A program made the position numbers and the translations under genes. A stretch of 28,450 nucleotides of DNA from Pullichristensenella excrementipullorum (GTDB taxonomy: Bacteria; Bacillota; Clostridia; Christensenellales; Aristaeellaceae), in assembly GCA_018713365.1 (NCBI GenBank), contig DVOU01000057.1, positions 1-28,450 of the forward strand, read 5' to 3'. This document shows, in pieces, positions 1 to 6,918 of the stretch. Each line of letters opens with the position of its first letter. Positions within the stretch are counted from its first letter, which is position 1. Below the pieces are notes generated by a model. That model made no database searches. It was given only the letters and a program-made list of their open reading frames with translations, and was not told where the DNA came from.

Positions 1-344
1 GGGAGGTTTACACAAAGTTTGGGACGGTCTCCTTTCTATCGCACTTTTCAAGCCTTTCTATCATTTTACCCCTGCGTTTGTGCCTGAACGCAGGGGTTTG
101 TCAGTGGTCTGAAATTTTGCCGCAGGCAAAATTTCCTCGTCAGCTGCACTTGCATCCTGCGGTCACTTACGTCCATGTAAGCTCCCTTGGATGCAAGTAC
201 AGCTTCCTTGGCTTGCAGGCTTTCTCAACGCTCTGCCAGTCTGTTGACTTTGTCAACATCCTGACAGGGACGCCCATCATCCGGGCGTCCCTGTTTTGTC
301 TGCAAGGAAAGCTGGCCGCCCTGCGCGCCGCCGAAGCGCGAGCC
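1..344. other. Gene-free region with a cluster of hairpins
   Basis: I see no credible gene here; the open frames crossing it are overlaps with inverted repeats or antisense to spoIVFB. It holds five inverted repeats in a row: 69–96 (10-bp stem), 111–135 (11-bp perfect stem, 3-base loop), 142–204 (15-bp stem with one mismatch, enclosing a smaller stem at 166–181), 243–257 (6-bp stem) and 264–294 (12-bp stem followed by TTTT on the plus strand). The first and last have T-runs on the plus strand and could terminate a plus-strand gene that ends left of the window. The others look like an intergenic repeat element or a structured RNA. Confidence 0.7.
264..297 (+). terminator. Probable rho-independent terminator
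   Basis: A perfect 12-bp stem (264–275 with 283–294) with a 7-base loop is followed by a short T-run at 294–297. On the plus strand it would stop a transcript from beyond the left edge. On the minus strand the same stem lies just after spoIVFB but lacks a T-run, so it could at most protect that mRNA's 3' end. Confidence 0.55.
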
Positions 345-1241
345 TCACCGCTCCCGCTCCTCCACATCGCAAAGGCACGGCGTCCGTCCATCGTTCCCGG
401 GGCGCAAGAGCGCGCGCTCCAGCGCCCGCGCGTCGAGCAGGCGCACCAGATGCCCCTGCCGGTAGAGGGCGAAGAGCGCCTCCTCGCGCGGGGAAAGGGC
501 GCGCAGCGCCTCCAGGGCGTCCATCCGTTCGTCCACGGCCCAAAGGCGCATGCGCGTGGGGCGCTCGGGCGCGCCGCCGTCTGGCCGCAGCCGGTCCACG
601 AGCGCTCCCGCCACCCCCAGCGCGGCGATGCGCCGCTCCCTGCTCCCGGCGGCGGCGAGGAAGACGGCCGGCAGGAGGATGGCGAGATTGACCACCCCCG
701 CGCGCGCCCAGCCGTGCAGCGCGATGAGCGCAAGCGCCAGAGAGAGCGCGTAGCCGCAGAGGGTCAGGGCGCGGAGCATCCTTGCGCGCCCCCGCGCGGT
801 GCGGGCGAGGGCGAACAGCGCCCGTCCCCCGTCCAGCGGCAGGGCGGGCAGCAGGTTGAAGGCGGCGAGCATGCCGTGAAAGCGCATCAGTTCCAAAGAA
901 AATGAAACGGGCAAAGCGCGCCACCAGGCCAGCGCCGCCGTCGCCACCAGCCCCAGCAGGTTGGCAAACGGCCCCGCCAGCGAGACGCCCATCAGCTGCC
1001 AGCGCCCCATGCGGTAGGGGTTTTCCAGCGTCAGCGCCCCGCCGAAGGGCATCAGTTCCAAAGACTCCACGCGCACGCGCAAAAGCCGCGCCGCCAGCAG
1101 GTGCGCCCCCTCGTGGAGCAGCAGCGCCGTCAGCATCGCCACAAGCTCCGCGCGCGCCCCCAGGGCGAAGGAGAGCGCCAGCATGATCAGCGCCAGCGCG
1201 TGAACGCGCACATTCGTATCGCCGACGCGAAAGCGGATCAT
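345..1241 (-). CDS. spoIVFB: Stage IV sporulation protein FB, intramembrane metalloprotease
   Basis: Peptidase family M50 (site-2 protease) protein of 298 residues, the family that cleaves pro-sigma-K inside the membrane around the forespore. The zinc motif HEGAH is at residues 43–47 and the second metal-binding segment, LLPALPLDGG, has its Asp at about 138. Both positions match the known layout of Bacillus SpoIVFB. Hydrophobic segments span roughly residues 14–27, 33–52, 84–108 and 121–150, and further ones follow to about residue 195. The last 95 residues are soluble and fit the CBS-like domain of this family. The start overlaps the stop of the upstream spoIVFA by 4 bases, so translation is probably coupled. 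In the established pathway SpoIVFA holds SpoIVFB inactive until a forespore signal arrives. Expression by sigma-E is expected from the family but I did not find a clear promoter. Confidence 0.9.
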   Translation of the reverse strand: MIRFRVGDTNVRVHALALIMLALSFALGARAELVAMLTALLLHEGAHLLAARLLRVRVESLELMPFGGALTLENPYRMGRWQLMGVSLAGPFANLLGLVATAALAWWRALPVSFSLELMRFHGMLAAFNLLPALPLDGGRALFALARTARGRARMLRALTLCGYALSLALALIALHGWARAGVVNLAILLPAVFLAAAGSRERRIAALGVAGALVDRLRPDGGAPERPTRMRLWAVDERMDALEALRALSPREEALFALYRQGHLVRLLDARALERALLRPGNDGRTPCLCDVEERER

Positions 1242-2350
1242 GCCCCGAGCAGCGGCGCGGGATCGACGAACGCCCCGTCCCGCCGCACTTCAAAGTAGAC
1301 CCTGCCGGCCTCGCTGCGGGCGATGACCTGCCCGCGCTCCACGCGCTCCCCGGCGACCACCGACGGCTCCAGAAGATAGGCGCAGACGGACTCCAGCGCG
1401 TTGTCATGCTCGATCATCACGCCCCAGCCGCCGCCGGAGAGCTGCGTCGTGGCCACCACCGTTCCCGCCTCCGCCGCCACCACGTCCGCCTCCGGCGCGC
1501 AGGAGAACTCCACCCAGGGCTGCTCGTCGCTGAAGCGCTTTTGCAGATCGCCCTCCACGGGCGCGGCCAGTTCGCTCTGCGATGAGAGGTCGAAAAACAC
1601 CAGCACGGACTCCGGCATCAGGTCGCGCACAAAGGAAAGGCTGCCCAGCGAGCCATCCAGATCGATCTTCATCGTCAGCGCCCGCTCCACGCCCTCCACG
1701 GCTGCGCGCGTCCACGGCGTGTCGATGTTGCGCGCCGCCAATAACATGAGTAACAGCGCGCAGGCGATGGCGCTGTTGCGCAGCAGGCGCTCGCCGAACG
1801 TCAGCCGCGCCTTTGCAGACCGTCGTCTGTTTTTGATCGCCCGCATCCCTGCCCGCCGCGCCCTGCGCCCCGCCGCGACGCCTTGCGCGGACGCCTCCCC
1901 GTGCGGGCGCTCCGAAGTCCGCGCCTCTGCCGCGCCCGCACGCTCGCGCCGCACGCCGTTCTGCTCCGAAGCAGTGTGCGCATAGCGACCAGAGTCGGCA
2001 GATGCCGCTTCGCCGGTCGCCTTCCCGCCCTGCCCAAAGAGGACGCGCGGGACGCGCTCCCCGCAGCCGCCGCGCATCGCCCCTTCGCCGCCATCGCCTG
2101 CCATCCGGGCGCGCCGTCCGCTCCAAAGCCGCTCGCTGACGCCACGCCGGGCCTTTTTGTTCGAGACTTTGGTCTGTATATCCCCGCCGGGCCGTTCCGC
2201 GTCCGCCCCGCCAACGCCCCAGACGATGACTTCGCCCGCCTGGACCCGGGAGGCGCGCGCCCTTTTCTGCCCGGCGCGCCGGGGCGCTCCCGGGGCCGCG
2301 ACCGGCGCCGCGCCGGTGTGGATGATGAGCTTCGTGGTCTGCGTCTGCAT
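1238..2350 (-). CDS. spoIVFA: SpoIVFA-like membrane protein with degenerate M23 (LytM) domain
   Basis: A 370-residue protein directly upstream of spoIVFB. It has a long Arg/Gly/Ala-rich basic N-terminal region (about residues 1–190), one transmembrane segment at about 193–212, and a C-terminal LytM/M23-like fold at about 260–370. The M23 zinc ligands are not preserved: the usual H-x-H near the end reads C-A-Y and the first His segment is missing. That fits a scaffold such as SpoIVFA rather than an active endopeptidase. The start is well supported, because an AGGAGGGG ribosome site lies 6 bases upstream. Bacillus SpoIVFA is about 264 residues, so the extra length is all in the basic N-terminal part. 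Family knowledge: SpoIVFA tethers and inhibits SpoIVFB. A SpoIIQ-type assignment is possible from the fold, but the coupling to spoIVFB argues for SpoIVFA. Confidence 0.82.
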   Translation of the reverse strand: MQTQTTKLIIHTGAAPVAAPGAPRRAGQKRARASRVQAGEVIVWGVGGADAERPGGDIQTKVSNKKARRGVSERLWSGRRARMAGDGGEGAMRGGCGERVPRVLFGQGGKATGEAASADSGRYAHTASEQNGVRRERAGAAEARTSERPHGEASAQGVAAGRRARRAGMRAIKNRRRSAKARLTFGERLLRNSAIACALLLMLLAARNIDTPWTRAAVEGVERALTMKIDLDGSLGSLSFVRDLMPESVLVFFDLSSQSELAAPVEGDLQKRFSDEQPWVEFSCAPEADVVAAEAGTVVATTQLSGGGWGVMIEHDNALESVCAYLLEPSVVAGERVERGQVIARSEAGRVYFEVRRDGAFVDPAPLLGA

Positions 2351-2420
2351 GCGCGTCCCCTCCTGTCAGGGGACTTTATGCGCCTGTGGCCGCGAAACAG
2401 AACCGCCCTCTGCGCACGCC

Positions 2421-2470
2421 AAAACGCAAAAGCGCCGCGCCCGCCGCCACGATGGGGCGGGGCGCGGCGT
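2421..2470 (-). terminator. Terminator after the M29 aminopeptidase gene
   Basis: On the minus strand, just after the stop of the aminopeptidase gene, a very GC-rich stem (9 bp plus further pairs, about 2433–2469) is followed by an interrupted T-rich run at 2421–2431. It separates the aminopeptidase from spoIVFA. Confidence 0.6.
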
Positions 2471-2484
2471 CTTCCGCGTTTCGG

Positions 2485-3600
2485 TCAGCGCAGGTTTTCC
2501 GGCTCCAGCGGCGCAAGCTCCGGCAATACGAAGCGTCCGTCCTTGCGCACCAGCACGCCGTCGAACCAGATCTCGCCGCCGCCATACTCCGGCGTCTGGA
2601 TGCAGACCAGATCCCAGTGCAGCGCCGAGCGGTTGCCATTGTCGCATTCGTCGTAACAGGCGCCGGGGGTGAAGTGGAAGCTGCCCATGATCTTCTCGTC
2701 GAAGAGGGTGTTGTTCATCGGCCGCGTGATGTAGGGATTGACGCCGAGGGCGAACTCGCCCACGTAGCGCGCGCCCTCGTCCTGGTCAAAGACGCGCTCC
2801 GCGCGCGCGCCGTCGTTGCAGGCAACGGACGTGATGCGCCCGTCGCGGAAGGTCAGGCGCATGTTCTCAAAGGAAAAGCCGTCGTGCGTGGAGGGCACGT
2901 TGTAGGCAATGGTGCCGTTGACGCTTTCGCGCACAGGCGCGGTGAAGATCTCGCCGTCGGGAATGTTGACGCGCCCCGCGCAGGGCACGGCGGGCATGCC
3001 CTTGATGGAGAAGGTCAGATCCGTCCCCGGCCCGAGGATATGCACGCGGTCCGTGCGCTCCATCAGCGCCTTGAGCGGAGCCATGGCCGCCTCCATGCGC
3101 GAATAGTCCATCGTGCATACGTCGAAGTAGAAGTCCTCGAACGCCTCCGTGGACATCTCCGCCATCTGCGCCATGGCCGGCGTGGCGTCGCGCAGCACCA
3201 CCCAGCGCGTCTTTGGTATGCGTAGCTGGCCGTGTACGCTCTGCGTATAGCGCGCCGCAAACAGATTCTGCTTCTCCGCCGGCACGTCGGAATGCTCAGC
3301 GCGGTTGACGATGCCGGTCAGGCCGATATAGGCCTGCATCTGCTCCATCACCATGGCGTCGGCGCGGGCGCGCAGGTCGAGCTGTTCCTGTGTGCAGCCC
3401 AGCAGCAGCGCGCGCTCGATCTCAGCGTTGCGCAGCCACACAAAGGGACACCCTCCGGCGCGGTACACCTCGGCCACCAGCGCCTTGACCAGCTCGCGGT
3501 CCGCGTCCGTGGCCTGAATAAGCACATTGTCGCCGCTCTGCACAGCCGTTGAGAAGCGCACGAGCGTCCTTGCCAGTTTGTCGATGCGCGCGTCGCGCAT
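2485..3600 (-). CDS. Aminopeptidase, peptidase family M29
   Basis: A 371-residue cytoplasmic metallo-aminopeptidase of family M29 (AmpS / aminopeptidase T / PepS type), which removes N-terminal residues from peptides using two metal ions. The expected metal ligands can be picked out in order: E217 (in I-P-D-G-E), E282 (in V-G-E-F), H309 (in S-F-H-F), and H328 with D330 in an H-W-D motif. The segment F-S-F-E-N at about 242–246 is also typical. The length is slightly below the roughly 410 residues of the Thermus enzyme, with no obvious gap in the catalytic part. A purine-rich ribosome site lies about 8 bases upstream. The gene follows secG on the same strand, but a terminator sits between them only about 20 bases before this start, so it is expressed by read-through or by a promoter I could not define. 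Confidence 0.88.
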   Translation of the reverse strand: MRDARIDKLARTLVRFSTAVQSGDNVLIQATDADRELVKALVAEVYRAGGCPFVWLRNAEIERALLLGCTQEQLDLRARADAMVMEQMQAYIGLTGIVNRAEHSDVPAEKQNLFAARYTQSVHGQLRIPKTRWVVLRDATPAMAQMAEMSTEAFEDFYFDVCTMDYSRMEAAMAPLKALMERTDRVHILGPGTDLTFSIKGMPAVPCAGRVNIPDGEIFTAPVRESVNGTIAYNVPSTHDGFSFENMRLTFRDGRITSVACNDGARAERVFDQDEGARYVGEFALGVNPYITRPMNNTLFDEKIMGSFHFTPGACYDECDNGNRSALHWDLVCIQTPEYGGGEIWFDGVLVRKDGRFVLPELAPLEPENLR

Positions 3601-3620
3601 AAAAACACCGCCTTTCCAAC

Positions 3621-3647
3621 AAGAAAAGGCCGCCGCATGGCGACCTT
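3621..3647 (-). terminator. Terminator after secG
   Basis: On the minus strand a 9-bp stem with one G·T pair and a 4-base loop (3626–3647) is followed by TTTTC. It lies in the short gap between secG and the aminopeptidase gene, ending about 20 bases before the latter's start codon. Confidence 0.65.
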
Positions 3648-3663
3648 TCCCCGTGTATGTCTC

Positions 3664-4206
3664 TTATTCCGCCGCGGGCGCTTCGGTGGGCGCTTCCGTC
3701 TCCGCGGGCTCCTCGGTCACATCCGCCGCGGGCGCTTCGGTGGCCTCCGCCGGAGCTTCCGTGGCAGTGGCGGCCTCAGGGGCCTCGGTGGCCTCCGCCG
3801 TGGCGGCGTCGGTCTCGTCGGTGGCGGCCGCGTCATCCGCAGCAGCGGTCTCATCGGTGGTGGTCTCGTCGGTGGCCGTCTCATCGGTGGCGGTCTCGCC
3901 GTCCGTGGTCTCTTCCACCGGGGCAGTCACATCGCCCGTCGCGTCCGTGGTGTCCGCCGCGCCGGTGTGGGAGGCGACGATGGTCGCGGCGATGGCGGCG
4001 ACGATAAAGATGGCCGCGCCGATCTTGGTGATCTTGGCCATCTTGGCTTCATAGCTCTTGGCCTTGTTCTTTCCAAAGAAGGTCTCCGCGCCGCCGGCGA
4101 TGGCTCCCAGCCCCTGACGCTGACCCTGCTGCAAAAGCACCGCGATGATCAGCACGATGGAAATCAGAATCAGTACGATGTCAAGAATAATGGTCCAGGC
4201 GTTCAT
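3664..4206 (-). CDS. secG: Preprotein translocase subunit SecG with long acidic tail
   Basis: SecG assists the SecYEG channel in protein export. Residues 1–80 match the family: a first membrane helix at about 5–25, the conserved segment L-L-Q-Q-G-Q-R-Q-G-L-G followed by G-G-A-E-T-F-F-G-K-N, and a second helix at about 61–79. Ordinary SecG proteins stop near there, at about 75–80 residues. This one continues for another 100 residues made only of Ala, Thr, Glu, Asp, Pro, Val and Gly, with no Lys, Arg or aromatic residue. Several short units such as A-T-D-E-T and T-E-A-P recur. By the accepted topology (both ends outside) the tail would face the extracytoplasmic side. A strong AGGAGG ribosome site and a good promoter precede the gene. 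The tail is in frame and ends at a normal stop before a terminator, so I take it as real. Confidence 0.92.
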   Translation of the reverse strand: MNAWTIILDIVLILISIVLIIAVLLQQGQRQGLGAIAGGAETFFGKNKAKSYEAKMAKITKIGAAIFIVAAIAATIVASHTGAADTTDATGDVTAPVEETTDGETATDETATDETTTDETAAADDAAATDETDAATAEATEAPEAATATEAPAEATEAPAADVTEEPAETEAPTEAPAAE

Positions 4207-4247
4207 GGGATTCCTCCTAAGTCATCATCAAAGCAGATTGCCAGAGT

Positions 4248-4276
4248 ATTATAGCACGCTTTTTCCCCAAAGGCAA
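4248..4276 (-). promoter_or_regulatory. Sigma-A promoter of secG
   Basis: On the minus strand, -35 TTGCCT (4271–4276) and -10 TATAAT (4248–4253) are separated by 17 bases. They lie about 42 bases upstream of the secG start codon. Confidence 0.8.
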
Positions 4277-4331
4277 CCATGTTTTTCATATTTTCCCGAA
4301 TTTCACAAGGATTTTTCGCGGGAAGGGACGC

Positions 4332-4360
4332 TTGACCAGCCATTGGGACTGTGATAGTAT
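4332..4360 (+). promoter_or_regulatory. Sigma-A promoter of the ComEA-like gene
   Basis: -35 TTGACC (4332–4337) and -10 TAGTAT (4355–4360) are separated by 17 bases and lie about 54 bases upstream of the start codon. It diverges from the secG promoter with about 55 bases between them. Confidence 0.7.
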
Positions 4361-4413
4361 AAGTCGAAGGAACATGAACGCCGTCGAAGTCCGGCAGGGA
4401 AGGGGGGAGAGCC

Positions 4414-4755
4414 ATGGCCCGCGCGGACCGCTGGGTGCTTCTGGGCGCGCTCGCCGCGCTGTTGCTGCTCTTTGGCTGGACGCACCGCGCCGCCCTCGCG
4501 CCGCCTGCGCGCCTCGCCTCCATCGACACCGTGCCGGGCGCGTCCATTGAGGAGGGCGGCTATCTTCTCGACATCAACACCGCCGCCGTCGATGAACTGG
4601 ACACTCTGCCCGGCATCGGCGAGGTGCTGGCCGGGCGCATCGTCGCCTACCGCGAGGCGCACGGCCCCTTTCCCAGCGTGGACGCGCTCGACCACGTCGA
4701 GGGCATCGGCGAAGGCACGCTCGCGCCCATCCGCCGCTACCTGACGGCGGAGTGA
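4414..4755 (+). CDS. ComEA-like helix-hairpin-helix protein
   Basis: A 113-residue protein with an N-terminal membrane anchor (about residues 7–22) and a C-terminal pair of helix-hairpin-helix motifs. The characteristic lead-in L-L-D-I-N-T-A is at 51–57, the first hairpin L-P-G-I-G at 65–69 and the second V-E-G-I-G at 95–99. Proteins with this design bind double-stranded DNA without sequence specificity outside the membrane. ComEA proper takes part in DNA uptake during competence. Bacillus ComEA is about 205 residues and has an extra domain between anchor and hairpins; here only a short linker of about 28 residues remains. No other competence genes are visible nearby, so a role in DNA uptake is inferred from the fold only. 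A purine-rich ribosome site precedes the ATG. The gene ends 2 bases from the end of the convergent CAP gene. Confidence 0.85.
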   Translation: MARADRWVLLGALAALLLLFGWTHRAALAPPARLASIDTVPGASIEEGGYLLDINTAAVDELDTLPGIGEVLAGRIVAYREAHGPFPSVDALDHVEGIGEGTLAPIRRYLTAE

Positions 4756-4757
4756 CC

Positions 4758-5597
4758 TCAAACGCCAAAGAGCTGCACCCAGTAAAGCACGCCGCCCGCC
4801 TCCAGCGCGCAGACGCCTATGCGCGTATAGCCCGCGCGCAGGATGTTGTCGCGGTGGCCATCCGAACTCATCCAGGCGGCCATCACCCGGTCGGCGCTGT
4901 CGTGGCCGCGGGCGATGTTCTCGCTGCTGACCGCGCCGGAGACGGTGGACCAGCTGCTGCCGTCCGGCCGCGTGTGGCTGAAGCTCTCCACCAGCTCGCG
5001 GGCGCGCACGGTCGCGGCGCGCGTGAGTTCACTGTCCACGCGCAGCTCCGTCAGTCCGCGCGCGGCGCGCTCCATGTTGGTCTGGCGCACGACCTCCGCC
5101 GCGAGCGCGGAGTTACCGCTGCCCTGCGCCTGCGTCGGTCGCGGCGTGGGGGCCTGCGTAGGCTGCGGCGTGGGGACCATCGTCGGCGCAGGAGTTGGGA
5201 CTTCGGTCGGTTTTTTCGTTGGCGCGGGCGTTGCCGTAGCACCCGCCGGCTGCGAAGGGCAGACTTCGGTCTGCACCGGCCCTCCCTCCATGGGCGGCGC
5301 GACACTCCCCGCCTCCACGCGCGCGCAGCCGTCCATGCAGCGCAACTGCGCCGCGTAGTCGCCCGCCTCCCGCGTGTACCAGATGGGCACGTCGAAGCCG
5401 CCGTCCGTCCCGCGCACAAGGCTCACCAGCACCGGCCAGCCGTCGCGGTAGATGGTCAGCGTCGCCTCCGGGCAGGCGCACCCCGTCCAGCGCACGGCAA
5501 GGCCGTCCTCCGTCAGGCGCGCCTCCAGCGCAGGCGCGGCCAGCGCCCCGGGAGCGATGAGCGCCGCGAGCAAAAGACATATGAGCATTCGTTTCAT
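4758..5597 (-). CDS. Secreted CAP-domain (SCP/PR1, YkwD-like) protein
   Basis: A 279-residue exported protein. It has a signal peptide at residues 1–20 (cleavage about A20), an N-terminal domain of about 90 residues with four Cys in two C-x-C or C-x3-C pairs (C40/C42, C87/C91), a Pro/Thr-rich linker at about 121–157 with repeated P-T-P-x-P-T units, and a CAP domain at about 163–279. CAP signatures are visible: S-F-S-H-T-R-P-D-G at 205–213, S-E-N-I-A at 225–229, W-M-S-S-D-G-H-R-D-N-I-L at 242–253 and the closing Y-W-V-Q-L-F-G. Clostridial members of this family are common secreted or spore-associated proteins of unknown biochemical role. The Cys-bearing N-terminal domain is not one I recognise. 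A clear promoter and an AAAGGAG ribosome site precede the ATG. Confidence 0.88.
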   Translation of the reverse strand: MKRMLICLLLAALIAPGALAAPALEARLTEDGLAVRWTGCACPEATLTIYRDGWPVLVSLVRGTDGGFDVPIWYTREAGDYAAQLRCMDGCARVEAGSVAPPMEGGPVQTEVCPSQPAGATATPAPTKKPTEVPTPAPTMVPTPQPTQAPTPRPTQAQGSGNSALAAEVVRQTNMERAARGLTELRVDSELTRAATVRARELVESFSHTRPDGSSWSTVSGAVSSENIARGHDSADRVMAAWMSSDGHRDNILRAGYTRIGVCALEAGGVLYWVQLFGV

Positions 5598-5643
5598 GCG
5601 CTTGCATCTCCTTTGTCATGGAATTGTAATAACTTACGAATAA

Positions 5644-5672
5644 ATTGTAACAAAAAAGCCAAGGAATGTCAA
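5644..5672 (-). promoter_or_regulatory. Sigma-A promoter of the CAP-domain gene
   Basis: Near-perfect: on the minus strand TTGACA (5667–5672), 17 bases, then TACAAT (5644–5649). It ends about 47 bases before the start codon. Confidence 0.85.
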
Positions 5673-5749
5673 GATTAGTTGTACATTTTCCACAAATTGC
5701 CAGCGCTTCCAAATGTTGGCAGAAACTTTGATACGGAAAGAGGATAAAG

Positions 5750-6796
5750 ATGCTCGAACTGCTGCTCGCGGAAAAGCGCGATCACCCCGCCGCCGAGGCG
5801 CGGGATTACTGCAAACTCCTTTACCAGAGCGAATTTGGCGCGGGCCACATGGCCGCGGACGCTGAGACGGGTCTTGCGCGCCTGCGCAAGGAATGCGCCG
5901 CCTGCGCAGATGGCGCGGCAGAGGGCGAAGCGCCGTTTACAGACGTGGGCGGCGGTCTTGTGCGCCTGCACCTGCGCGCCCTTCCGGCGCTGAAACTGCG
6001 CCTTGAAACCGTGAACGGCCTCTTTGCGCAGGCCTGCGCTCCGCGCGGCAGCGTCGCGGGTCTGGAGGAAAAGCTGGATACCCTGCGCGAAAACGCCGCC
6101 GGACTGGGCCTGCGCCCTGAGGACGTGGACGCCGAGATCGCCCCCTGGCGCGCGGCGGGCTATCCGGCGCTCTCCCATTCGCAGACCTATCGCGCCCTCT
6201 ACCGCCCCGCCTACCGCCTCGTTCCCGCGGCGGCCATGCGTTATCTTCCCCTGTTTCAGGCCATCGACGCGCTGCTGGAGCAAAAGGGAAGCGCCCGCGT
6301 GGCCATCGACGGCAACAGCGGCGCGGGCAAGTCCACCCTCGGCGCGCTGCTGGCGGCGGTCTACGGCGGCGAGCTTTTCCACATGGACGACTTTTTCCTG
6401 CCCCCGGAGCGCAAAACGCCCGCGCGCCTCGCCGAGCCGGGCGGCAACGTGGACCGGGAGCGCTTTGAAAGCGAGGTACTATCGCATTTGGGCACGTCCT
6501 TTTCCTACCGCCCGTGGCGCTGCCACCCCGGGGCCTTCGCCGCGCCCGTGTCCGTCGAGCCGCGCGCGGTGGTGATCGTCGAGGGCGTTTACAGCCTCCA
6601 CCCGCAGCTGCGAAGCGCCTACGACCTGCGCGTCTTCCTTTCCATCGCCCCCGAAGCGCAACAGGCGCGCATCCGCGCGCGCAGCGGCGAGGCGATGCTT
6701 TCCCGCTTCCTGACGGAGTGGATACCGCTGGAAAACACCTACTTCGACCGCCTGGGCGTGCGCGCCTGCTGCCAGCTCGCCTTCGAGGCGGAGTGA
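5750..6796 (+). CDS. P-loop phosphotransferase, uridine kinase-like, with extra N-terminal domain
   Basis: A 348-residue soluble protein in two parts. Residues 183–348 form a nucleoside-kinase-like P-loop domain: Walker A G-N-S-G-A-G-K-S-T at 188–196, then H-M-D-D-F-F-L-P, the usual phosphate-acceptor site segment of uridine/phosphoribulokinase relatives, and later V-V-I-V-E-G-V-Y-S, typical of the same group. Residues 1–180 form a helical domain of unknown function with no motif I can name. The C-terminal part ends soon after an L-E-N-T-Y-F segment. The substrate cannot be read from the sequence; nucleoside, sugar or pantothenate-like substrates are all possible. A GAGGA ribosome site precedes the ATG. 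It stands alone between the CAP gene and sipL and is not obviously linked to either. Confidence 0.75.
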   Translation: MLELLLAEKRDHPAAEARDYCKLLYQSEFGAGHMAADAETGLARLRKECAACADGAAEGEAPFTDVGGGLVRLHLRALPALKLRLETVNGLFAQACAPRGSVAGLEEKLDTLRENAAGLGLRPEDVDAEIAPWRAAGYPALSHSQTYRALYRPAYRLVPAAAMRYLPLFQAIDALLEQKGSARVAIDGNSGAGKSTLGALLAAVYGGELFHMDDFFLPPERKTPARLAEPGGNVDRERFESEVLSHLGTSFSYRPWRCHPGAFAAPVSVEPRAVVIVEGVYSLHPQLRSAYDLRVFLSIAPEAQQARIRARSGEAMLSRFLTEWIPLENTYFDRLGVRACCQLAFEAE

Positions 6797-6918
6797 ACCT
6801 CTGCGCCGCGCACACGCCCCGATTTGTGCCCGTCAGGTAAAATTCACCGCCCGCGCGCATGCGCGTTCCTTCCAACGCATAAGCATAGAAAGCGAAATGC
6901 GGTTGGGAGGTTTTTTCT

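Noticed and set aside
78..905. Long plus-strand open frame of 275 codons at the left end
   Set aside because: It runs through five hairpins and then antisense to spoIVFB, has Arg/Pro/Ala-rich content typical of a shadow of GC-rich DNA, and has no ribosome site.
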